64,000 nt of DNA, from positions 5,828,001-5,892,000 of the forward strand of contig OY781040.1 of the NCBI GenBank assembly GCA_963676095.1, given 5' to 3'. Numbering within the stretch: position 1 is the first letter of the stretch; every line of letters begins with the position of its first letter. Made by a program: the position numbers and the translations under genes. The notes beneath the pieces are model-generated. The model made no database searches, had not been told where the DNA came from, and worked only from the letters and a program-made list of their open reading frames with translations. Shown here in pieces: positions 16,692-25,900 of this stretch. The stretch comes from G963676095 sp963676095. Its GTDB lineage: Bacteria; Bacteroidota; Bacteroidia; Bacteroidales; Prolixibacteraceae.

Positions 16692-18737
16692 TCAATCATT
16701 ATACGTCCATCCCGGGTTTTGCGTCAGCCGGTTGTTGCTCTTCAGCTCGTCGTGTTTGATGGGCCAGAACCACATCTTGCGGGAGAATGTCGATTGGAGT
16801 GCCCATGCAGCTACCGGCGTATGGAACAGGTCTTTTTGCGCGGAAGTCATCAACGTGTTGCATCCGTAGATTGTCAGCGCTTCTTCCACCGGAGCGTCTT
16901 TCCAGCGGCGCAGGTCGTAGTACCGCTGACCTTCGCCCATGAGTTCGATTTGCCGTTCGCGTTTTAACTTTTTTCGGAACTCATCCCGGTCGCCATATAC
17001 ATCAGCTGTATAATCTGGCACACCGGCCCGGATACGGACAGGGCGAATGCCTTTCTTCATTTCGTCGATGTTGCGGCTGATAGTGTAAGTCTGCGTGCCA
17101 TCCCAGGACTGGATGTTGTAAGAGCCTTCCAGTTCGTTCAATGCTTCCGCATAGATCAGCAGGATGTCGGCATAACGGATAGCCGGTTCGGTTTTGTCTT
17201 CCACGTTGCCGATTTCTCCGTTTTCGTAGGTGTCTTTCGGGTGTACGAATTTCATGACGCCGATGCCGGTACGGAGCCAGAACATGGTGTTGGTATAGCC
17301 GTTACCGTCCCCGCGGTAATAAAAAACCTGTTGCTCCCGGTTTGCTTCCTCCGATTCGTTTTCCAAATGCCAGACACTGCCGTTGTAAGCCACCGAGGCA
17401 TAAAAGCGGGGTGAGCGGTTGGCATATTGCAGCGAGACGCCTGCTGCCAGCGGTTTGTACCTGCCGGCCTCCACATCTTCCGCTGTCACATAGCCTGTCA
17501 GTCGGTCGCTGCCGTCGCCGCGCCCGATCTCCTTGTCCTTACCCGGGCAGTCTGTGCCATCGTTCATGTAGTAGGCGTCGCATTGTTTTAGTGTCAGCCC
17601 GTGCGTATTCCAGCCCGAAGCAATACGCGGCAACTGGTGCGCCACCATGGCAGCAATACTTTCCCCGCCGTTATTTCCGCGCGTGAAGATCAGTTCCGGG
17701 TTTTCCGATGCATTCAGGGTACCGTTAAATACCGCGCGGTACGATTCGAACGGGTCGATGTCCGCCCAGCCGTCCGGCCAGTTGCTATTGGAAAATTCAC
17801 TGTCATACGGGGGAACGATCGTGGCCGGGTAGGAAGAAGTGCCCGATGTGCGGAAATTGGCCACATACAACTGATAGATCCCGAGCTCCATCACGTCCCT
17901 GGCAGCAGCGGCTGCCCTGGCCCATTTTTCTTCATCATAGTCGGAAGACAACAATTGCTTTCCCTCATCGTCGACCAGCTCTTTGGCGTAATTATCGGTA
18001 TTCCCGTTCGCCAGCGGACTGGCGGCGTAAAGCAACACTTTTGCGCGGGCGGCCAGTGCCGCACCGCGGGTTGGCCGGGCAACGGATTGTTCATCGCGGT
18101 TTAGCTGCAGATCTTTTGCCGCAAGCACCATTTCGTTGCTGATGTATTCCGCACATTCTTCATAGGTACTGCGGGGAGTGGCTATGTCGTCGTAGCTCTC
18201 CGTATAATCGATACCTTCCTCGGGAAGCAACGGGATTGGGCCATACTTGCGCAACAACAGCCAGTAGTAATAGGCCCTAACAAAGCGGGCCTGTGCTTTG
18301 TAGTCTGCTATTTTCTCAGCGGTCATTTCCTGGTTTATGTCAATATTCTGGATGAAAACGGTGGCATTACGGATCCCTTTGTAGCATTGTGTCCAGGTGT
18401 CCTGCTTGTCATCCTCGGTGTATTCCCCCATATGGAACTCATTGTATGACAAGGCCGATTCGTTGCTAACGTCATAATCGCCGTCACGGTCGCCATAGTA
18501 CATATCGTCTGCAAAGCAATGCGGCGTATAGCCCTTGCTGCATACGTCGGCACATTCGTTTGTCAGAAAGGAGTAGGTGTGGGCCAGCCACTCTTCCGAG
18601 TACTCTTTGCTCTCAAACACTTTTTCCTCGGTCATCCGGTCATCGAAATACTGATCGGCATCCAGGTAATCCGAACAGGAGGAAAGGATCCCTGTTCCCA
18701 GTACCGTTAATATTAGAATATATATTTTCTGTATCAT
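16692..18737 (-). CDS. SusD/RagB-family outer-membrane glycan-binding lipoprotein
   Basis: A 681-residue lipoprotein (VLGTGILSSCSDYLD, lipobox Cys near residue 21). The N-terminal helices have WTQCYKGIRNATVFIQNID and KAQARFVRAYYYWLLLRKYG, the TPR-like SusD core. The middle has VARPTRGAALAARAKVLLYA and ASPLANGN. The C-terminus has KRERQIELMGEGQRYYDLRR and LTQNPGW. It is longer than a typical 500-600-residue SusD. It forms the lid of the SusC pore. It starts 12 bases from the SusC stop, so the pair is cotranscribed. Confidence 0.96.
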   Translation of the reverse strand: MIQKIYILILTVLGTGILSSCSDYLDADQYFDDRMTEEKVFESKEYSEEWLAHTYSFLTNECADVCSKGYTPHCFADDMYYGDRDGDYDVSNESALSYNEFHMGEYTEDDKQDTWTQCYKGIRNATVFIQNIDINQEMTAEKIADYKAQARFVRAYYYWLLLRKYGPIPLLPEEGIDYTESYDDIATPRSTYEECAEYISNEMVLAAKDLQLNRDEQSVARPTRGAALAARAKVLLYAASPLANGNTDNYAKELVDDEGKQLLSSDYDEEKWARAAAAARDVMELGIYQLYVANFRTSGTSSYPATIVPPYDSEFSNSNWPDGWADIDPFESYRAVFNGTLNASENPELIFTRGNNGGESIAAMVAHQLPRIASGWNTHGLTLKQCDAYYMNDGTDCPGKDKEIGRGDGSDRLTGYVTAEDVEAGRYKPLAAGVSLQYANRSPRFYASVAYNGSVWHLENESEEANREQQVFYYRGDGNGYTNTMFWLRTGIGVMKFVHPKDTYENGEIGNVEDKTEPAIRYADILLIYAEALNELEGSYNIQSWDGTQTYTISRNIDEMKKGIRPVRIRAGVPDYTADVYGDRDEFRKKLKRERQIELMGEGQRYYDLRRWKDAPVEEALTIYGCNTLMTSAQKDLFHTPVAAWALQSTFSRKMWFWPIKHDELKSNNRLTQNPGWTYND

Positions 18738-18749
18738 CTCGTTTTTAGT

Positions 18750-21700
18750 TTATAAGTTAACGCTTACTCCCAATGTGATTGATTTTGCGGGGGGGTACTC
18801 TTCTCCCCGGGGGTCGCCCATTTCGGGGTCCCAGAGTTTAAAACCCGACCAGGTCACCAGGTTGGTACCGACCAGTGATACGCGTATATTATTTATGTGT
18901 AGATTGTTTACAATTCTTTTGGGTAGGGTGTACCCGATATCGACCGTTTTCAGCCGGACATACCGTCCGTTGCGCAGCCAAAAAGTAGAATTGCGGTAGT
19001 TGTTGGCATTTCCTCCATAGCTCAGCCTCGGATAAGCTGCGTTCGGGTTCTCCGTGGCGGGATCGCCTGAAATATCAGCGGAAATCCAACGATCTGAACC
19101 GACCAGGCCTTTCAGTATATTTCCCCATTCCCCTTCACTGAAGGCGTATACACATTTTCCATAGATCGGAAAAGTCGATTTGCCGGCACCCTGGAAATGC
19201 ACGTTCACGTCCAGTCCTTTCCATTGGAAAGAACTGCCCACGCCATAAGTCAGGTTGGGTGTCGTGGTTGCCCCGATAGCAACAATGTCGCCGTCGTCTA
19301 TTACCCCGTCGCCATTGACATCCTTATATTTGATGTCTCCCGGCTGGTAGTCGCCAAAGTTTTGCGTTGGACTGTTACGGATGTCGTCGTAATCCTTAAA
19401 CAGTCCAAGGGCAATCAATCCTTTGCTTTGGTTTACCCGGTAGCCCTCTTCCATTTGATAAGCGTAAACATTGTTTTGTTCGTCCTTTTCCAGTACCGTG
19501 TTCTTGCTGTAGGTGATGGTGCCGCGGACCGTCAGGTCGACGCTTCCCACTTTCCGTTTGTAATCGAAACGTCCGTCGAACCCTTTTGAACGGACAGCCC
19601 CTACATTGGCGCTGGGATTGCTTTCCAGCCCTACTATTTCCGGTAAATAATCACGTTCCATATAGATTCCCGTGCGTTTTTCGTTAAAGTAGTCCACATT
19701 AGCCGAGAATTTGTCATTGAAAAGCGACAAATCGATACCGAGGTCGTTTTTTGTGGCTACCTCCCAGGTGACATTCGGGGAAGCGACCTGGGAGTAATAC
19801 AGGCCGCTGTAAGATTTGTTATTTCCATACTCGGCCCATTGGTAGCCGTCTCCGGACGATATGGCAGAAAGGTAAGGGAAGCGGTTATCATCCCCCAGGT
19901 TGTCGTTACCTACTTTACCATGGGAATAGCGGATCTTGAACAAGTTCATCCACCTGACATTTTTCTTGATAATTTTTTCTTCAGAGAGGTTCCATGCCAT
20001 GGAGTAGGCCGGGAAGAACCCGAACCGGTGTCCGGAAGCAAAATTTTCCGAACCGGTGTAGCCAAAATTAAAATCCGCAAAATAGCGATAGTTCCAGTTG
20101 TAGGTTACTTGTCCTGCCAGTCCCTGGTTGCGTTTTGGGGCCCCATTTTTGAGATCGCTGCCCAGGTTTTGTGTTTGTATGTAAGCATCCTGCGTGTATT
20201 TGAGCGTTCCTCCGAAATGGTGGTCTTTAACGCTGTGGTCGTAATTGAACATCAGGTCGAGAAACTCCCGGCGGTCGCCGTCCGAGCCGCTTGTCTGGGT
20301 CATTTCCTGTGCCGCGGATATTTGGGTGAATACCAGTTCCCCTTCGCTGTTACGCGCACGTTCCGCCTTCCACTGTTCTGGCCATTTTATACGGTTGATA
20401 TAGTTGCTGTTGTTCGTGTCGTAACCGAAATGCCCTACAAAGCGGAGCCCTTTCAGGATGAAGTCAAAGTTCTGCTCCAGGGAAACATTGGTTTGTATTT
20501 TATTTTCCCAGGTTTCGTCGAATCCGGTTTGCGTGGCGGCTACCCAGGGGTTTGTTTTGTTTCCCGTCCCGTAGGCAGGCACATAGCCATTGGAATACGT
20601 GATCGGCGTGAGGATCGGCGTGTATCCGAAAAGTTCGCCCCAGAGATCGTCTCCGCTTTCCAGGCCCGGCGTGTTCTGTTTGGACAGCGAACCGGAAAGG
20701 CCTACTTTCAGTATCGTACTTTTCGTGATGTTGATATCGGTGTTCATGCGGTAGTTCCACCGCCTGTAGTTGACATTGGTGTCGTACTCATCCTGCACGG
20801 CCTTGTCTGTTTTGTACATCCCCTGTTCTTCCACATAGCTGGCAGAAACAAAATAACGTGCAGTAGCGCCACCCCCGCTCATATTCAGATTGGCACGATA
20901 GCTCATGGCGCCATCCCGCAGCACGACGTCCTGCCAGTTTATATTGGGGTAAAGGTCAGGGTCGAGTCCCAACCGCAGGATTTCCAGCTCTTCGGGTTGA
21001 TAGATCGGTTCCTCGTTGCGGGTGATACGCGCTTCGTTCAGCAGGTTGGCATACGTGTAGCCATCCACAAATTCAGGAGTGATGGTCCGGGTATTATATG
21101 TAGTCTCGACCTTGGCATCGATATTGATTTTGCCTGCTTTACCATGTTTGGTGGTGATCAATATGACACCATTGGCGCCTTTAGCTCCATAAATGGCCGT
21201 GGCTGAAGCATCCTTGAGTACAGAGAACGATTCAATATCCTCGATGTTCAGGTCGTTCAGGTCGCGTTCGAAGCCATCTACCAGCACGTAAGCCTCACTA
21301 CCGGCCCCAAAGGTTGAAATACCGCGGATCCAGAATTCGGAAACGTTTTTACCGGGCTGTCCTGAGGTCTGCATGGCTATGATCCCTGACACATTCCCTG
21401 CCAGCGTATTCGAGATGCTCGACGAAGGATTTGACTTCAGTTCGTCTATGTCCACCGTCGTGATGGCACCGGTCACCGTCTGTTTCTTCCGGACCCCCGT
21501 ACCGGTAACGACTACCTCGTCCAGGGCGTTGGCTTTCGATTCTTTCATTTTAACGTTGATCCGGAGCTGGTCTTTCACCAGTATTTCCTGTTTGTCGTAC
21601 CCGATGTATGAGAAAATCAGTTTATGATAGGGTTCCATCTTAATCCGGTAATTTCCGTCCCGGTCGGTAACCGTACCCAAGCCGGGTACGTCGCTTACAA

Positions 21701-21905
21701 TAATGTTGACACCGACCAGCGGTTCATTTTTAGTGTCGGTTACAACACCGGTCACGACAATTGTCTCCTGTGCAATGGCATTTGCAGAAAATCCGAGCAA
21801 AAGGACACATGCCAGTAGAAAATTCACTGTGCGCAACATATTTATGCCTGGAAGAGCCTTAACTAAATTTGGTCTTTGCCCTCGCTTAATCGTATTTTTT
21901 TTCAT
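18750..21905 (-). CDS. SusC/RagA-family TonB-dependent outer-membrane transporter
   Basis: A 1051-residue protein with a signal peptide (FLLACVLLLGFSANAIAQ) after a charged N-terminal extension. A CarboxypepD-regulatory-like domain follows (VVTGVVTDTKNEPLVGVNII). The TonB plug has LDEVVVTGTGVRKKQTVTGA and SVLKDASATAIYGAKGANGV. A 22-strand barrel follows and ends with the SusC-type strand YPPAKSITLGVSVNL. It imports oligosaccharides through the outer membrane using TonB energy, with the SusD gene downstream as its lid. There is no N-terminal STN domain, so signalling to an anti-sigma factor is not indicated. Confidence 0.97.
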   Translation of the reverse strand: MKKNTIKRGQRPNLVKALPGINMLRTVNFLLACVLLLGFSANAIAQETIVVTGVVTDTKNEPLVGVNIIVSDVPGLGTVTDRDGNYRIKMEPYHKLIFSYIGYDKQEILVKDQLRINVKMKESKANALDEVVVTGTGVRKKQTVTGAITTVDIDELKSNPSSSISNTLAGNVSGIIAMQTSGQPGKNVSEFWIRGISTFGAGSEAYVLVDGFERDLNDLNIEDIESFSVLKDASATAIYGAKGANGVILITTKHGKAGKINIDAKVETTYNTRTITPEFVDGYTYANLLNEARITRNEEPIYQPEELEILRLGLDPDLYPNINWQDVVLRDGAMSYRANLNMSGGGATARYFVSASYVEEQGMYKTDKAVQDEYDTNVNYRRWNYRMNTDINITKSTILKVGLSGSLSKQNTPGLESGDDLWGELFGYTPILTPITYSNGYVPAYGTGNKTNPWVAATQTGFDETWENKIQTNVSLEQNFDFILKGLRFVGHFGYDTNNSNYINRIKWPEQWKAERARNSEGELVFTQISAAQEMTQTSGSDGDRREFLDLMFNYDHSVKDHHFGGTLKYTQDAYIQTQNLGSDLKNGAPKRNQGLAGQVTYNWNYRYFADFNFGYTGSENFASGHRFGFFPAYSMAWNLSEEKIIKKNVRWMNLFKIRYSHGKVGNDNLGDDNRFPYLSAISSGDGYQWAEYGNNKSYSGLYYSQVASPNVTWEVATKNDLGIDLSLFNDKFSANVDYFNEKRTGIYMERDYLPEIVGLESNPSANVGAVRSKGFDGRFDYKRKVGSVDLTVRGTITYSKNTVLEKDEQNNVYAYQMEEGYRVNQSKGLIALGLFKDYDDIRNSPTQNFGDYQPGDIKYKDVNGDGVIDDGDIVAIGATTTPNLTYGVGSSFQWKGLDVNVHFQGAGKSTFPIYGKCVYAFSEGEWGNILKGLVGSDRWISADISGDPATENPNAAYPRLSYGGNANNYRNSTFWLRNGRYVRLKTVDIGYTLPKRIVNNLHINNIRVSLVGTNLVTWSGFKLWDPEMGDPRGEEYPPAKSITLGVSVNL

Positions 21906-21920
21906 AGCGTCTGTTTTTGA

Positions 21921-23426
21921 TTATTCCCCTTCCAGGGCTATTTTACGAATACAGTGATTTGAAGCGTCTCCCACATAAAACACATTGTGTTCCTCGTCGT
22001 ATGCCAGTCCTTTGGGCTGGTCGAAACGGGCTTCTTCACGCAAATCGCCGTCGATGTGCCCGTAGTAATTGGAATTGACGCTCGTACTTCCCCGTCCGGC
22101 AAAGGTGGTTACCTTGCCTTCAGGCGTTAAAATACGGATGTCGTGGTTGCCCTGCTCTGTAAAATAGAAATCGTATTCATCATCATTTCCGGCATAATCG
22201 GGATTCTTCACGAACACGCCCTGGTAAGGAGTACTTAAACGGACTTTGGAACCTACTCCGTCGACATAACCGGATGTTCCGGCTTCACCGCATACCAGGT
22301 AGGGAGAGGTAAAGGTTTTTCTTTCCCAGTTATAGTCCGTGCGCAAAATGTAGTGTCGATTGATCACCACGATATAGGCATAATTTCCCGAGGGGTGTAT
22401 CCGGATGTTAAACTCCCAGGAATTGTCCTGGATCTTGAACAGCTCTTCATAGTCCTTAACACCTAATTCTCCCTTGAAATAGCGCTCCATGTCGTAACGG
22501 TAGAACTGGCCTTTCTCGTAGCTGTTGAAATACAACTCGCCGTTCACCGGGTGGATGGACGCCCCGTTGCATTGTTTATACCGGGTCATGGCCTGCGGAT
22601 CCGTAAAATTACTGGCCCGTGACAGGATGGAAGTACTGATATCATTGGTGCCCCCCTGGTCGTTTGCAATGATCATGTATTCGCCGTCAATGGTCCAGTC
22701 GATCGTGCGTATGCGGTCCCAGTTCCCCATTCCCCGCGTGATGGGCGTACTCACCGTGCTGTCGCTGAAATCGAGCAAACGGACATCGCCTCCATCCTGC
22801 CCCATATAAAGGTGCTGCGGATCCTTTGGATCGAAAGACAGCCAGGAGGGATTATTGAACCCGCCGCAATCGGAGAACGGACCGTTGATGGTTTCATAAT
22901 CGCCGTATTCATCTTCTACTCCGCACAGTGTGCTCACCAGCGTGTCCCGCTCATATTCGAACACTTCTTTCGCGGTGGCCACAGCAATATCTTCTCCCTT
23001 GCCAATATGCATTTCAATATCGCCATCATAAGCCTTTCCAGGCACCAGGCAGTAGAGGCTTTCGTTGTTTACACCGATCACTTTGGACTCTTTGCCACCA
23101 ATGAACAGACGGATGATTGAAGTGTCGTTGCCGAAGTTTGTACCGTAAATTACCAATCGCTGTCCTATGCCACCAGTTTTGGGCGTGAAGTCAGAAATAA
23201 CCACAGGCTGGGACGGATCATAAATTTCCGCGCCCGGATTGTCCTGATCGTCATTGCAACTACCCAGGCAAAGAGCGGTCAGCGCCATCGCCATCCACCA
23301 GATGTGCCGGCGCTTGCTTTTCCGGCTATCGCCGGCAAATTGCTTTCGTCCGGCAAAGCCCAAACAAGTTTGGCTTTGCTCCCTCTTAATCGCAACTTTC
23401 ATACGTAGCCTTACGTTTTTTTTCAT
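21921..23426 (-). CDS. IPT/TIG-domain and NHL-repeat surface lipoprotein of the PUL
   Basis: A 501-residue protein with a TIG domain (VVISDFTPKTGGIGQRLVIY then GTNFG) followed by six-bladed propeller repeats, including GYVDGVGSKVRLSTPYQGVF and RFDQPKGLAYDEEHNVFYVG. The lipobox (MALTALCLGSC) lies 57 residues into the open frame, so the true start may be internal, at the ATG encoding WWM-AMAL (about residue 45). The long start is supported only by the frame. Proteins of this type sit beside SusCD in many Bacteroidota PULs and are taken to be glycan-binding. It is the first gene of the minus-strand operon, 15 bases before SusC. Confidence 0.82.
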   Translation of the reverse strand: MKKNVRLRMKVAIKREQSQTCLGFAGRKQFAGDSRKSKRRHIWWMAMALTALCLGSCNDDQDNPGAEIYDPSQPVVISDFTPKTGGIGQRLVIYGTNFGNDTSIIRLFIGGKESKVIGVNNESLYCLVPGKAYDGDIEMHIGKGEDIAVATAKEVFEYERDTLVSTLCGVEDEYGDYETINGPFSDCGGFNNPSWLSFDPKDPQHLYMGQDGGDVRLLDFSDSTVSTPITRGMGNWDRIRTIDWTIDGEYMIIANDQGGTNDISTSILSRASNFTDPQAMTRYKQCNGASIHPVNGELYFNSYEKGQFYRYDMERYFKGELGVKDYEELFKIQDNSWEFNIRIHPSGNYAYIVVINRHYILRTDYNWERKTFTSPYLVCGEAGTSGYVDGVGSKVRLSTPYQGVFVKNPDYAGNDDEYDFYFTEQGNHDIRILTPEGKVTTFAGRGSTSVNSNYYGHIDGDLREEARFDQPKGLAYDEEHNVFYVGDASNHCIRKIALEGE

Positions 23427-23885
23427 AGATCATTATTTTGGAGTTAATTAATTTAAACAGGAAGACAGATCTGGGATTATCCCTGGTCAATTTTCCCGTT
23501 CAAAAATAAAAGCGGCAAAAATGGAATACCGGAAATAGCTGGTCAAAAAAAGATAATGGCAGTTCAATATGGGGGAAAACGGACGTCCCCAAAAGGCAGA
23601 TTGTCTTCAAAAAAGGGGACGGCAAGTTCTGTAAGCATAAAGTTTGTTTCATACTTTCATCATTTGAGGTTGAAAAATGTTAGTTTGCTTTTGGTTTGTA
23701 AGTATCAGTATCCATGGTTCCCGTGAACCCCGAAGTGGCAGGCCTGTACAGAAGTATTTCACTCCAATTCCCTTCAAACATTTGAAATAATTCCTACTTT
23801 TGTTTACGTCTAGAACAACTTTTCCGGGAAGAAGCCCGGTCTAATAAGATAATCGCAGAAAACCCAAATAAAATTAGTATCAACA
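23427..23885. promoter_or_regulatory. Divergent promoter region between the PUL and the toxin-antitoxin pair
   Basis: This 459-base stretch has no gene. It must drive the minus-strand PUL and the plus-strand HEPN/MNT pair. TACTTTTG at 23795-23802 fits the -7 box but lacks a well-spaced TTTG. CGTCCCC (23584-23590) and GGGGACG (23615-23621) form a 7-base stem with a 24-base loop. Confidence 0.4.
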
Positions 23886-24305
23886 ATGGATAATCAGGAC
23901 ATACGATGGCAGCAACGTTTTAGTAACTATAAAAAAGCGCTGAACCAGCTCGAAAATGCAATAAACCTTGCAGGGGAAAGGAACCTGTCTGATATCGAAC
24001 GGCAAGGACTGCTTAAAGCTTTTGAATTCACCCATGAACTTGCATGGAATGTAATGAAAGATTTTTTTGAATATCAGGGAAATGTTTCCATTAAAGGTTC
24101 CAGGGATGCAATTCGGGAAGCTTTTGCAACCGGTCTGATCGAAGATGGCGACGTTTGGATGGATACGATAAAAAGCAGGGTACAGACCGTTCATGCGTAC
24201 GATGAAAGTACCGCTGATGAGATAGCCAGTAAAGTCGTTGAACAGTATTTTTTAATTTTTGTCGATTTTAAACGCAAAATGGAAAGTTTACTAGAAAAAA
24301 TTTAA
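23886..24305 (+). CDS. HI0074-type HEPN-like substrate-binding protein (toxin-antitoxin pair)
   Basis: A 139-residue all-helical protein matching the nucleotidyltransferase substrate-binding (HI0074) family. Family segments are WQQRFSNYKKALNQLENAI, LLKAFEFTHELAWNVMKDFF and GSRDAIREAFATGLI. Its stop is 2 bases from the start of a MNT-type nucleotidyltransferase, the standard operon partner. Known HEPN/MNT pairs act as toxin-antitoxin modules in which the nucleotidyltransferase modifies (adenylylates) the HEPN protein. The canonical HEPN RNase motif R-x4-6-H is not obvious here, and the HI0074 branch is not firmly shown to be a toxin. Confidence 0.85.
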   Translation: MDNQDIRWQQRFSNYKKALNQLENAINLAGERNLSDIERQGLLKAFEFTHELAWNVMKDFFEYQGNVSIKGSRDAIREAFATGLIEDGDVWMDTIKSRVQTVHAYDESTADEIASKVVEQYFLIFVDFKRKMESLLEKI

Positions 24306-24307
24306 GA

Positions 24308-24619
24308 ATGAAATACGGATTAAAAGAACAGGACATTAAAGCTATTCAAACCGTGTTTGAGAAATACCCGACCATAGATGAGGCCATTTTGTATGGTTCA
24401 CGGGCAAAAGGTAATTACCGGAAAGGCTCCGATGTAGACCTCACATTGCGGGGTCGTGGTTTAGATTTGACTACTTTGCTAAAAATTGAAAATCAGCTTG
24501 ACGACCTTCTGCTACCGTATAAAATTGATCTTTCCATTTTTCACAAAATTGAAAATCCTGATTTAATTGACCATATCAACCGCATTGGAATAACTTTTTA
24601 CCGTATAAGAAATATCTAA
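24308..24619 (+). CDS. MNT-type minimal nucleotidyltransferase (HI0073-like), partner of the HEPN protein
   Basis: A 103-residue protein with the minimal nucleotidyltransferase core: LYGSRAKGNYRKGSDVDL, with G30-S31 and the metal-binding D42 and D44. A third acid is offered by KIDLSIF near residue 77. The size fits the MNT family. It would transfer a nucleotide to its HEPN partner and act as the antitoxin, by analogy with characterised pairs. The last codons overlap an inverted repeat and a promoter-like -7 box that could serve the next gene. Confidence 0.88.
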   Translation: MKYGLKEQDIKAIQTVFEKYPTIDEAILYGSRAKGNYRKGSDVDLTLRGRGLDLTTLLKIENQLDDLLLPYKIDLSIFHKIENPDLIDHINRIGITFYRIRNI

Positions 24620-24636
24620 CTTTGTATTTCTTATAC
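24603..24636 (+). promoter_or_regulatory. Perfect 10-base inverted repeat enclosing a -7 promoter box
   Basis: GTATAAGAAA (24603-24612) and TTTCTTATAC (24627-24636) are exact inverse repeats around a 14-base spacer. The spacer contains TAACTTTG (24617-24624), a match to the Bacteroidota -7 box, 26 bases before the ATG of the GH43-like gene. It could be an operator for that promoter or the end hairpin of the toxin-antitoxin transcript. Confidence 0.55.
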
Positions 24637-24650
24637 GTAAACCGATAATT

Positions 24651-25769
24651 ATGAAACTAACATCCAGCTATTTATGCGTTTGTCTGTTAATTGCATTTTT
24701 TATGATTTCGTGCAACAGTAAGCGACCGTCACAACAACCTGTGACCGACGTACAGGTCAAAACCTATACCAATCCTTTATTGCCCACAGGAGCCCGTCCA
24801 TGGGCAACATTTTACAAGGGTAATTATTACTACTTTCAGGATGCCGACGACCGGATTTGTATGTGGAAAACTCCGGATCTGACCGATCTGAGGGATGCCC
24901 CAAAAAAAGAGATCTGGGTTCCCCGCGATAAAAGCAATGCCTTCCACATCTGGGCCTCCGAAATGTATCACATTGACAATAAATGGTATGTTTACTTTGC
25001 GGCTGACGACGGGAATACTGATAACCATCAGATTTACGTGATCGAAAACAGTTCTGCGGATCCGTTTGAAGGAAAATTTACCATGAAAGGACGCATAAAA
25101 ACGGATAAAAAGAACAGTTGGGGAATTCATGCCAGTTTATTTCAGCATAAAAATGACTGGTATATGATCTGGTCGGGATGGCAAACCAGACGGGTAGAAG
25201 CTGAGACACAATGTATTTATATTGCCAGGATGAAAAATCCATGGACGTTGGCATCGGAAAGGGTCCTTATTTCCAAACCTGAGTATGAATGGGAACGTCA
25301 ATGGATCAACCCTGACGGTAGCAAAACGGGCTATCCCATCTACGTCAATGAAGATCCCCAGTGCTTTTATACGAAAGACAAAAGTAAAATCCTTATTTAT
25401 TATTCAGCCAGCGGGACCTGGACCCCCTATTATGCGGTAGGTATGTTGTCGGCAGACATAAATGCCGATCTGCTCAATCCCGCATCGTGGCAAAAGTCGG
25501 ACAAGCCTGTGTTTAAGCAAAATCCGGATAACCAGGTTTTCGCAACGGGGACCCCTTGTTTTATTCCTTCACCGGACCAGAAGGAGATTTACTTTCTTTA
25601 CCAGGCCCGGCCTACCGAAAAGGAACCCTATGGCTCATTGCCTTCCAAAGAAACGGATACCCGGTCGCCCCGGTTACAGAAAATGGAGTGGGACGATAAG
25701 GGATTTCCTTATTTTGGGGAAGCGCTATCGGAGATTGAAAAAATAGCCAGGCCGTCCGGAAGCCGTTGA
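24651..25769 (+). CDS. GH43-like lipoprotein lacking two of three catalytic acids
   Basis: A 372-residue lipoprotein (LLIAFFMISCNSK). Its fold motifs are those of GH43: NPLLPTGARPWATFYKGNYY, IWASEMYHIDNKWYVYFAAD, YMIWSGWQ, MKNPWTLASERVLIS and YYAVGMLSADINADLL. Compared with the intact GH43 at 11356-12429, the catalytic base aspartate is Arg49 (ARPW instead of ADPW). The pKa-modulating aspartate is His160 (WGIHASLF instead of WAIDMTVI). The acid glutamate is kept as E234 (VNEDPQ). The late GHxSF histidine motif is also lost. It may therefore be a binding protein or use a different mechanism. It is the first gene of a cluster with GH76 and DUF4965 downstream. Confidence 0.8.
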   Translation: MKLTSSYLCVCLLIAFFMISCNSKRPSQQPVTDVQVKTYTNPLLPTGARPWATFYKGNYYYFQDADDRICMWKTPDLTDLRDAPKKEIWVPRDKSNAFHIWASEMYHIDNKWYVYFAADDGNTDNHQIYVIENSSADPFEGKFTMKGRIKTDKKNSWGIHASLFQHKNDWYMIWSGWQTRRVEAETQCIYIARMKNPWTLASERVLISKPEYEWERQWINPDGSKTGYPIYVNEDPQCFYTKDKSKILIYYSASGTWTPYYAVGMLSADINADLLNPASWQKSDKPVFKQNPDNQVFATGTPCFIPSPDQKEIYFLYQARPTEKEPYGSLPSKETDTRSPRLQKMEWDDKGFPYFGEALSEIEKIARPSGSR

Positions 25770-25900
25770 AAAGTCGTTAAAAATGACGATTTGACCAGAT
25801 ATTCCTGTTTTTTGAACAGTTATTTCAATCACAAGGAGATTCTTCATCTATTTTTATGCCCCTTTAACACAGTGCAAAAAGAGAAATAAATCAAGATGCA

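Noticed and set aside
16495..16869. A frame through module B (reading LTSLTPGYQNMTPPGPG).
   Set aside because: It lies in repeat DNA and runs into the opposite strand of SusD; not a gene.
19839..21206. A 455-codon open frame opposite SusC.
   Set aside because: It mirrors the SusC coding strand and shows no domain or start signal.
21850..23400. Similar 5' coding stretches in SusC and the IPT gene (ATTAAG...GGGCAAAG against ATTAAGAGGGAGCAAAG), with a hairpin in the latter.
   Set aside because: Interesting but short; could reflect a shared 5' end or chance, and no function can be supported.
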